Positions 1 to 5,822 of a DNA stretch of 40,738 nt are shown one piece after another (within the stretch, counting starts at the first letter, position 1; the number at the start of each line of letters is the position of its first letter). The stretch is from Acidobacteriota bacterium (GTDB taxonomy: Bacteria > Acidobacteriota > Vicinamibacteria > Vicinamibacterales > CAVVIG01), in assembly GCA_025463215.1 (NCBI GenBank), contig JAOBWF010000287.1:1-40738 (forward strand), written 5' to 3'. The notes under the pieces are model-generated. The model was not told the DNA's origin and searched no databases. It was given only the letters and a program-made list of their open reading frames with translations. A program made the translations under genes and the position numbers.

Positions 1-1553
1 GCGGCGGGCGCGGCGGCGGCGCCGGCAGCGGCGGCGCGCCGATCGCCATCTACAACAGCGTGCTGCACGATCCGAAAATGCGCGATCCGCGCGGCTTCAT
101 CCTGCCGTCGGATCAGCCGGACTTCCCGACCGCGACCAAGTTCGTCAACACGCTGATCAAGGCCGGCGTCTTCGTTGACCGCGCCACCGCGCCGTTCACC
201 GTCGCCGGCACGCAGTATCCCGCGGGATCGTATGTCGTGAAGGCGGCGCAGCCGTTCCGCGCCCACCTGATGGACATGTTCGAACCGCAGGATCATCCGG
301 ACGACATCCCGTATCCCGGCGGCGCGCCGCGGCCGCCGTACGACGTCACCGGCTACAACATCGCCTACTCGATGGGGATCAAGTACGACCGCATTCTCGA
401 GGGGTTCGACGGTCCGTTCGAACGGATCCCGGATCTCGCGCCTGTTCCGCAGGGGCGGATCACACAGGCGCCGGCCGGCGGCGGCTACCTGCTCAGCCAC
501 CAGGTGAACGACGCGTTTGTCGCCGTCAACCGGCTGCTGAAGGCGACCGAAGAGGTCTACTGGTTGCAGACGGCGGCGAGCGCCAACGGCAAGAGCTACC
601 CGATCGGCACCATGTTCATCCCGGCGAAGACGACGACGCTGGCGGTGCTGCAGAAAGTGGCGGCCGACAAGGGGCTGACGTTCGACGCCGTCGCGGCCCG
701 TCCGGCGGGCGACGCGATGAAGCTGAAGCCGGTGCGCATCGGCCTGTGGGATCAGTACGGCGGCTCGATGCCCTCGGGCTGGACCCGCTGGCTCCTCGAG
801 CAGTTCGAATTTCCGTTCGAGGTGGTGTTCCCCGGCACGCTCGACGCCGGCAATCTCAACGCGAAGTACGACGTGCTGGTCTTCGTCGACGGCGGCATCC
901 CGGAACGTGACGGCGCGGCGGGTGGCGGCGGCGGGTTCGGCGCGCAGCCGGCGGCCGACACGATTCCACCGGAATTCCGCGATCGCCTCGGACGGGTGAG
1001 CGTGGCGAAGACGGTGCCCGCACTGAAGACGTTTGCCGAGAACGGCGGCACCGTGATCGCGATCGGATCGTCGACCGCGTTCGGGCATCACCTCGGCCTG
1101 CCGATTCGTGACGCGCTCGTCGAGCGCGTCGCCGGCGGCGCGGAACGTCCACTGCCGCGTGAGAAGTACTACATTCCCGGATCGATCCTGGAAGCGCGGA
1201 TAGACAACACGCAGCCGCTTGCCTACGGTATGGCGGATCGCGCGATGGTGTTCTACGACGAGAGCCCGGCGTTCCGGCTGCAGCCCGAGGCGGCGATGAA
1301 AGGGGTCAAGCCGATTGCGTGGTACGACAGCGCGGCGCCGCTGCGCAGCGGCTGGGCGTGGGGGCAGCAATATCTCGATCAGGCGGTCTCGATCATCGAA
1401 GCGCCGGTCGGCAAGGGGCACGTCGTGTTGTTCGGCAACGAGGTCAACTGGCGCGGCCAGCCGCACGGGACCTTCAAGCTGCTGTTCAACGGCGTCTACT
1501 ACGGCAGCGCGACGCCGGCCGCGGCCGGCGCGCGGTCGACCGACCAGCCGTAG
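1..1553 (+). CDS. M14-like zinc carboxypeptidase, C-terminal part (5' truncated by window edge)
   Basis: The frame is open to the first base of the window with no stop, so the gene starts upstream; a GTG at 60 is internal. About 516 residues are visible. The first residues are a Gly-rich linker followed by an AIYNSVLHDPKMRDPRGF stretch, and the rest resembles the C-terminal half of the large (about 900-1000 residue) exported M14 peptidases common in Acidobacteriota. It includes a segment around LWDQYGGSMPSGWTRWLLE that leads into a flavodoxin/amidotransferase-like fold (VLVFVDGGIP, then GGTVIAIGSSTAFGHHLG, then GHVVLFGNEVNWRGQPHG). The zinc-binding HxxE and distal His would lie in the missing N-terminal half, so activity cannot be judged. 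A second Gly-rich loop follows VDGGIPERDGAA. The family call rests on recognised similarity of the C-terminal region only; exported location is inferred from the family. Two strong hairpins follow the stop. Confidence 0.6.
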   Translation, partial: GGRGGGAGSGGAPIAIYNSVLHDPKMRDPRGFILPSDQPDFPTATKFVNTLIKAGVFVDRATAPFTVAGTQYPAGSYVVKAAQPFRAHLMDMFEPQDHPDDIPYPGGAPRPPYDVTGYNIAYSMGIKYDRILEGFDGPFERIPDLAPVPQGRITQAPAGGGYLLSHQVNDAFVAVNRLLKATEEVYWLQTAASANGKSYPIGTMFIPAKTTTLAVLQKVAADKGLTFDAVAARPAGDAMKLKPVRIGLWDQYGGSMPSGWTRWLLEQFEFPFEVVFPGTLDAGNLNAKYDVLVFVDGGIPERDGAAGGGGGFGAQPAADTIPPEFRDRLGRVSVAKTVPALKTFAENGGTVIAIGSSTAFGHHLGLPIRDALVERVAGGAERPLPREKYYIPGSILEARIDNTQPLAYGMADRAMVFYDESPAFRLQPEAAMKGVKPIAWYDSAAPLRSGWAWGQQYLDQAVSIIEAPVGKGHVVLFGNEVNWRGQPHGTFKLLFNGVYYGSATPAAAGARSTDQP

Positions 1554-1568
1554 CGCGTCCGGGCTGGT

Positions 1569-1605
1569 GTGCGCTTTGCGCGCGGCCTGCGCGCGCGAAG
1601 CGCAC
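1569..1605 (+). terminator. Long GC-rich hairpin behind the M14-like gene
   Basis: Bases 1569-1583 pair with 1591-1605 over 15 positions with a single G-U wobble (1577/1597), and G1584-C1590 closes a 5-base loop. It begins 15 bases after the stop codon. No T-tract follows, so it is a terminator-like or 3'-end-protecting hairpin rather than a textbook intrinsic terminator. Confidence 0.6.
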
Positions 1606-1623
1606 GTACGCTCACCCGCTCAC

Positions 1624-1669
1624 CCCGCACGGTCCTGTTTTCCTTCGGCCAATCGCGGATCCGTGCGGG
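1624..1669 (+). terminator. Second hairpin in the same intergenic stretch
   Basis: CCCGCACGG (1624-1632) is the exact reverse complement of CCGTGCGGG (1661-1669). TCC (1633-1635) can pair with GGA (1657-1659) around one bulged T, giving about 12 pairs. It stands between the long hairpin and the small gene at 1698, so it could be a second terminator or part of the small gene's 5' leader. Confidence 0.4.
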
Positions 1670-1697
1670 CCCCCTGTTTGCAGCGGCTGGCGGCGTC

Positions 1698-1928
1698 ATG
1701 GCTTTTCCGGCGCTGAACGTCGAACGCCTCTGGTCGATCGCCGACGGCACCATCTGCCTGCTGGTCGAGCGCGAGGACGCCCCCCGCTTTGAAATCTGCG
1801 TCGTCCGGGGCGAAGACGTGTTGCGCCAGAACCGGCTGTATGCCCGCGGCAGCGCGCAGATGCTGGCGGAAACGTGGCGCAGCAATCTGTCGGCGGTGGC
1901 GCATCTGCGGCCGCCGATCGCCTGCTAG
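1698..1928 (+). CDS. Small conserved-looking protein, function unknown (76 aa)
   Basis: The ATG at 1698 gives a 76-residue soluble protein starting MAFPALNVERLWSIADGT. I prefer it to a GTG at 1569 in the same frame, because the extra 43 codons would read through two strong hairpins and give an Arg-rich sequence typical of a chance frame. The composition is that of a real small globular protein: alternating hydrophobic strand (TICLLVERE), strand (FEICVVRGEDVLRQNRLY), then a helix (GSAQMLAETWRSNL). No signal peptide, membrane segment or Cys pair is present. I do not recognise a named family. It is followed by a hairpin and converges with the algJ-like gene. Coding status is likely but not certain. 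Confidence 0.55.
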   Translation: MAFPALNVERLWSIADGTICLLVEREDAPRFEICVVRGEDVLRQNRLYARGSAQMLAETWRSNLSAVAHLRPPIAC

Positions 1929-1961
1929 ACGCGCTTTCCACGACATCGCGGCACCGCGTCG

Positions 1962-1989
1962 GGGCGTGCCACTGCCAGCGGGTGCGCCC
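1962..1989. terminator. Hairpin between converging genes
   Basis: GGGCGTGCC (1962-1970) pairs with GGTGCGCCC (1981-1989) over nine positions, two of them G-U, with a 10-base loop. It lies between the stop of the small plus-strand gene (1928) and the stop of the minus-strand algJ-like gene (2015), where a shared terminator is expected. Confidence 0.45.
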
Positions 1990-2014
1990 TTGCGCTATAC
2001 GGACCCGAACCGCT

Positions 2015-3127
2015 TCACGGCTTCGGCACGAGCTCCGGAGACGGAATGAAATTGTACAGGTGGCGGCCGACGATTTCCTGGATCACCACGTCCGGGCGCT
2101 CCTCCGTCACCGCGTTCGCGTCGAAGTCGTTCTGCCAGAGATAGACCGCGCGGCTGAAGTGTTCCGACAGGAACGGCACCAGCTGCGAGGTGAACGAATC
2201 GCGAAAAATGACCGCGCGGGGCAGCGACGGATCGTCGATCTCGGTGACGATGCGCCCGAGCTCGTCGGTCGCTCCGGCGCCGGCCGGATCGACGACGCGG
2301 GCGCGGCGCGCGCGCGTCGGCACCAGCGTCAGGTCGGTCTCGCGCAGGACCCGCGTCAGCCCCATCATGCCGGCGAGGTCGAGCCCTTCGATTGTGCGAT
2401 CGGCGCGGACGAAATCTTCGCGGCGCCACGCCGGCGGCGTCGCCGGAACGCGAGCCCGTACCGCCTGGATGATCCGTTGATACGCGACGAAGGCGCCGCG
2501 TTCGTTCCAGTGCGTATCGGTTTTCTGATAGACCCGCTCGCGTGACTTCGCCTCCAATTCGACGCCGCGCACGTCGACCGCCAGTCCGGTGTCCTGCAGC
2601 GCGGTGAACAGCTGGTCGGTGCGCGAGAGGTCCCCGAGCCGCACGATCGTCGGCGGCATCTCGTCGGCATAGATGACGTGCTTGTCCGGTGCGATGGTGA
2701 AGACGTAGGCGATGCCGCGCGCCCGCAGCCAGTCGCGCGCGCGGACGATCGCCGCCCGCCAGTTGGACAGCGCCTCGTCGGTCATCGGCTCGGCGTTGGC
2801 GAAATCCTCGACCGCTTTGTCGTCGCCGTAGAAGAACCAGCCGTCGGCGCCGTTGACGACCGCGGCGGACGGCGACACCCCGAGCCCGAACAGGCGACTC
2901 TCGCCGTACCATCGCACCAGAAGGGATCGGAAGCCGAAATGATCGTCGAACCAGCGGCTGAACGCGGCGGGCAGCGCGGCGACGGACGACAGCGACGCGT
3001 CGACATGGGGGAACGCCGCCAGCTCGCGGTTCTCGGCGCCGGGATCGGCGCCGTCGACGCCGGCGAGATTCAGCGCCAACGGCAGTGAAATCGTCGCGAC
3101 GAACAGGACGACCAGCGCTCGTTTCAT
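2015..3127 (-). CDS. AlgJ/AlgX-like SGNH-fold O-acetyl transfer protein
   Basis: A 370-residue protein with an N-terminal signal or anchor (MKRALVVLFVATISLPLALN), so it should act outside the inner membrane. Family hallmarks are in the right order: a DHFGFRSLLVRWYGESRLF block (about 62-80), GADGWFFYGDD (93-103), YVFTIAPDKH (141-150), the catalytic Asp-x-His in KTDTHWNERG (D204, H206), and the nucleophile block FRDSF (S311). This Ser-Asp-His set is that of AlgJ/AlgX proteins, which move acetyl groups from the membrane acyltransferase to an exported polysaccharide. The ATG overlaps the stop of the upstream AlgI-like gene by one base (TGATG), so translation is probably coupled. The polymer is unknown: no alginate polymerase or other synthesis gene is visible in the window. 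Family call is firm, substrate is not. Confidence 0.85.
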   Translation of the reverse strand: MKRALVVLFVATISLPLALNLAGVDGADPGAENRELAAFPHVDASLSSVAALPAAFSRWFDDHFGFRSLLVRWYGESRLFGLGVSPSAAVVNGADGWFFYGDDKAVEDFANAEPMTDEALSNWRAAIVRARDWLRARGIAYVFTIAPDKHVIYADEMPPTIVRLGDLSRTDQLFTALQDTGLAVDVRGVELEAKSRERVYQKTDTHWNERGAFVAYQRIIQAVRARVPATPPAWRREDFVRADRTIEGLDLAGMMGLTRVLRETDLTLVPTRARRARVVDPAGAGATDELGRIVTEIDDPSLPRAVIFRDSFTSQLVPFLSEHFSRAVYLWQNDFDANAVTEERPDVVIQEIVGRHLYNFIPSPELVPKP

Positions 3128-4641
3128 CAGAACCGGAAGTAGATGAAGGGGTTATAGGTGCTCGCGGCGATGTTCATGATCGAGAGCACGAACAGCGCCA
3201 TCAGCGCGACGGTGTTGAGCGCCTCGACGCGCCAGCCCGGGGCCCGTTCGAACCGCGCGGCCAGGGCCGGCACCCACGGCGCGGATCCAATCGCGCCGGC
3301 GGCGAGCGCGAGCCAGAGCTCGGGCGTCAGGTACCACGCAACCGTGTACGGCGTCGCCACGGCGTCGGTCAGGCCCGCGAGCGATTGCAGGAACACGATC
3401 GCGCCGGCGAGCGTGTCGGCGCGAAAGAACACCCAGCCGATCATCACGATCAGCAGCGTGTAGAGGTGCGGCCAGATCGGCCACGCCAACGGCCCGGAAG
3501 GAACCGCCGCGCCGGCAGCGGCCGTGGACATGTCTGGTGGTCTGCGGTCGTGGCGTTTTCCGCGGTTGAATACCACCCGTTCGATCACCAGAAACATGCC
3601 GTGCCACAGGCCCCAGATGACGAAGTTCCAGCTCGCACCGTGCCACAGGCCGCACAGGAAGAAGACGGTGACGAGATTCACGTAGCGCCGCGCCGGGCTG
3701 ACGCGGTTGCCGCCGAGCGGAATGTACAGGTAATCGCGGAACCAGGTCGACAGGGAGATGTGCCAACGCCGCCAGAACGCGGTCACGCTGGTCGCCACGT
3801 ACGGCCACCGGAAGTTCTCGGGGAAGCGGAACCCGAACATCCGGCCGAGCCCGATTGCCATGTCCGAATAGCCGGAGAAGTCGAAGTAGATCTGGAGCGT
3901 GTAGCAGACGATGCCGAGCCAGGCGTGTCCGGTCGAGAGCTCCGCGACTGGAAGCGCGAAGATCTTGTCGGCCGGGCTTGCGACGACGTTGGCAATCAGG
4001 ACCTTCTTGGCCAGGCCGATGACGAACCGGCGCACGCCGTAGGCGAAGTCGTCCAGCGATACGACCCGGCGCGCGAGCTGGTCGGCGATGTCGCGGTAGC
4101 GGATGATCGGGCCGGCGATGAGCTGCGGGAACAGCAGCAGGTAAAGCGCGGCGTGGACGGGGCTTTTCTGCGCGGTCGCATCACGCCGCGACACGTCGAT
4201 GACGTACGAGATTGCGTGGAAGGTGAAAAACGAGATGCCAATCGGCAGCAGGACGCGCGGCGCCGCGAACGGCTGGACGTGACCGGCGCGCAGCAGCGCG
4301 TTGACGTTGTCGGCCAGGAAGTTGGCGTACTTGAAGATGCCGAGGACCACGAGATTGACGGTGATCGTGAACGCCAGCAGCCGGTGCGCCGCTCGTGCCG
4401 CCTGCGGTGAGCCGGTCGAACCGTGGACGCGATCGACTGCGATCGCCATCCAGTAGTTGAACGCGATCGAGCCGAGCATCAGCCACGTGAACGCACCGCC
4501 CCCCTTCTCATAGAAGATGACGCTGGCCACCAGCAGCAGCCAGTTGCCGTATGCGGCGTGCTCGCGCCCGCCTCGGATGAAATAGAGCCCGAGCAGGATC
4601 GGCAGGAAGAGAAAGAGAAACGTCGGTTCCGTGAACAGCAC
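3127..4641 (-). CDS. MBOAT O-acyltransferase, AlgI-like
   Basis: A 504-residue multi-pass membrane protein of the AlgI/DltB branch of membrane-bound O-acyltransferases, which pass acyl groups from the cytoplasm across the membrane to an exported acceptor. Visible motifs are LLPIGISFFTFHAISYVID (131-149), LFPQLIAGPIIRYRDI, YFDFSGYSDMAIGLGRMFG (252-270), FWRRWHISLSTWFRDYLYI (289-307), and the catalytic histidine in GLWHGASWNF (H334) followed by GLWHGMF (H347). The length matches the usual 460-520 residues. The start is GTG at 4641; the next residues (LFTEPTFLFLFLP) match the usual family N-terminus, so this start is well supported. It lies 26 bases after the methyltransferase gene and overlaps the AlgJ-like gene by one base, forming a three-gene operon. 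Confidence 0.92.
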   Translation of the reverse strand: MLFTEPTFLFLFLPILLGLYFIRGGREHAAYGNWLLLVASVIFYEKGGGAFTWLMLGSIAFNYWMAIAVDRVHGSTGSPQAARAAHRLLAFTITVNLVVLGIFKYANFLADNVNALLRAGHVQPFAAPRVLLPIGISFFTFHAISYVIDVSRRDATAQKSPVHAALYLLLFPQLIAGPIIRYRDIADQLARRVVSLDDFAYGVRRFVIGLAKKVLIANVVASPADKIFALPVAELSTGHAWLGIVCYTLQIYFDFSGYSDMAIGLGRMFGFRFPENFRWPYVATSVTAFWRRWHISLSTWFRDYLYIPLGGNRVSPARRYVNLVTVFFLCGLWHGASWNFVIWGLWHGMFLVIERVVFNRGKRHDRRPPDMSTAAAGAAVPSGPLAWPIWPHLYTLLIVMIGWVFFRADTLAGAIVFLQSLAGLTDAVATPYTVAWYLTPELWLALAAGAIGSAPWVPALAARFERAPGWRVEALNTVALMALFVLSIMNIAASTYNPFIYFRF

Positions 4642-4667
4642 GAGGGCTTTGAATTCGGGGCCGAGGC

Positions 4668-5354
4668 TTAGGGCGTCGCGACGAAGATCAGGATGTGCTG
4701 ACGCGGCAGTGCTTCGTCGACCTTCGACAGCGTGAACCCCTCGGCCTCGACTTCCAGCTTGGCGTCGACGACGCTCATCTTGTGTTCCGGCTTGATCGGC
4801 ACCGTCGGATCTTCCTTGCGGTATTCGAGCAGCACCAGCCGTCCGCCGGGTTTGAGCGACTCGCGCACCCGGCGCAGCACCGCCTGCGGCTGCGACAGCT
4901 CGTGGTAGACGTCGACCATCAGCGCGAGATCCACTGACGCCGGCGGCAGCTTCGGATCGTCGAGCGTGCCTTGAATCAGGGTGACGTTGGTGATCTTCCC
5001 GTTGTCGAGGCGCCGCGCCAGGATGTTCAGCATCTGCGGCTGCACGTCGGTCGCGAAGACGCGGCCGGTCGGGCCGACGCGCGCCGCGAGCCGCACGGTA
5101 ATGTAGCCGGAGCCGGCGCCGATGTCCGCGACCGAGGCCCCTTTCGAAATCTTCAGGACGTTCAGCGCGACGTCGGGCGCTTCCTCTTCCTCGCGCTCAT
5201 TGCGCTCGAGCCACGGCGCGCCCTGAAACCCCATCACCGGCGCAAACCGTCGTCCGCTGATTGGATGGATGCCCGCCGCCTGCGCCGCCAGACCGGCGCC
5301 AAGCACAACCGCGAGCAGGGCGGCGGCGAGGAGGGCGTTCGATCGCGGGCGCAT
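4668..5354 (-). CDS. Exported class I SAM-dependent methyltransferase
   Basis: A 228-residue protein with a Sec-type leader (MRPRSNALLAAALLAVVLGAGLAAQA) and a class I Rossmann methyltransferase domain. Motif I is SVADIGAGSGYITVRLA (74-90), the acidic post-I residue is in VFATDVQ, and motif IV-like DLALMVDVYHEL and post-motif KPGGRLVLLEYRK follow. A short ISGRRFAPVMGFQGAPWLER segment precedes the domain, as in other periplasmic or lipoprotein methyltransferases of Acidobacteriota and Planctomycetota. SAM is made in the cytoplasm, so an exported copy is odd: either SAM is available outside or the leader acts as a membrane anchor with another topology. It is the first gene of the operon with the AlgI/AlgJ-like pair, which suggests modification of the same exported glycan; that is inference. 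A TATCCT box ends six bases before the ATG. Confidence 0.82.
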   Translation of the reverse strand: MRPRSNALLAAALLAVVLGAGLAAQAAGIHPISGRRFAPVMGFQGAPWLERNEREEEEAPDVALNVLKISKGASVADIGAGSGYITVRLAARVGPTGRVFATDVQPQMLNILARRLDNGKITNVTLIQGTLDDPKLPPASVDLALMVDVYHELSQPQAVLRRVRESLKPGGRLVLLEYRKEDPTVPIKPEHKMSVVDAKLEVEAEGFTLSKVDEALPRQHILIFVATP

Positions 5355-5360
5355 GTGACT

Positions 5361-5369
5361 AGGATAACA
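5361..5369 (-). promoter_or_regulatory. Extended -10 element of the methyltransferase-algI-algJ operon
   Basis: On the minus strand TATCCT (5366-5361) is preceded by TGT, an extended -10 (TGn). It ends six bases before the ATG at 5354, so the predicted transcript starts at or next to the start codon. No good -35 is visible at 16-18 bases. Confidence 0.4.
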
Positions 5370-5552
5370 ACAATTGCCGTCCGGCCCTTGTTCGACGCGT
5401 CACGCGTATCCGAATACTCGTTTCGTGCCAATTTCCCCAGCGGTTTGCGTTTTCCTCGGATCGCGGTGTTTCGGCGCTGGAGCCGCGTCTCCGACGCGGT
5501 CGTGACGGCTCTCGCCATCCAAGTGCTCTCCCGACTCGAGCCATGCACGGAG

Positions 5553-5618
5553 CATCACTTCTCTCTCTCAAGTGGAACGGCCGGTGTGCCTGAGAGATGC
5601 CCTGAGTTCGGAGTGATG
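5553..5618 (+). promoter_or_regulatory. Nested stem structure, possible cis-regulatory RNA or cruciform
   Basis: CATCACTTC (5553-5561) pairs with GGAGTGATG (5610-5618) over nine positions with one G-U. Just inside it TCTCTCA (5564-5570) pairs exactly with TGAGAGA (5591-5597), enclosing a CGGCCG-containing loop, and a 12-base bulge (5598-5609) lies on the 3' side. It lies about 200 bases before the TonB receptor start. It does not match a riboswitch class I know; a resemblance to part of the TPP motif (CTGAGA then CCCT) fails on the second half. Only covariation could show that it is a conserved RNA. Confidence 0.35.
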
Positions 5619-5670
5619 AACGCATCGTCGACTTCGGTGGTGTGCAGACACGCCGACGGGGCAGCGGCGC

Positions 5671-5709
5671 CGCAAGATTCTTGCGCGGCTCGACCAGACG
5701 CAATACATT
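5671..5709 (+). promoter_or_regulatory. Probable promoter of the TonB receptor operon with overlapping palindrome
   Basis: CGCAAGATTCTTGCG (5671-5685) is a perfect 6-3-6 inverted repeat. Its right arm overlaps a -35-like TTGCGC (5681-5686), which stands 17 bases before TACATT (5704-5709). A regulator bound to the palindrome would cover the -35. The sequence is not a Fur-box. The predicted leader is about 105 bases. Confidence 0.4.
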
Positions 5710-5822
5710 CGGCGTCGCCTCGAAGCGCGTTTACGAATTGCGAGATCGCGGTCGTTCAGATCCACCTGTCCTGTGAATAGGCAGGCTTGCGGAATGCGTG
5801 GTTGGAGTGGAAGGGATTCGGG

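Larger units (their letters stand above)
5355..5822. other. Longest gene-free stretch (468 bp), between divergent operons
   Basis: No credible gene lies here: the open frames on both strands are Arg/Ser/Pro-rich and have no family features. The stretch holds the short promoter of the minus-strand operon at its left end, a nested stem structure at 5553-5618, a palindrome over a probable -35 at 5671-5709, and the untranslated leader of the TonB receptor gene up to 5822. I see nothing definite in 5370-5550. Confidence 0.7.

Noticed and set aside
1..50. GGC-rich run at the window start as a tandem repeat
   Set aside because: It is the coding sequence of a Gly-rich linker in the truncated M14-like protein.
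5588..5628. Partial match to the TPP riboswitch (CTGAGA followed by CCCT)
   Set aside because: The second half of the motif (the GAACCTGATC and downstream pairing part) is absent, and the pairing found is a different one. A ThDP enzyme gene 4 kb away does not rescue it.
5671..5685. A Fur-box at the siderophore-receptor promoter
   Set aside because: The palindrome has no GATAAT-type half sites.
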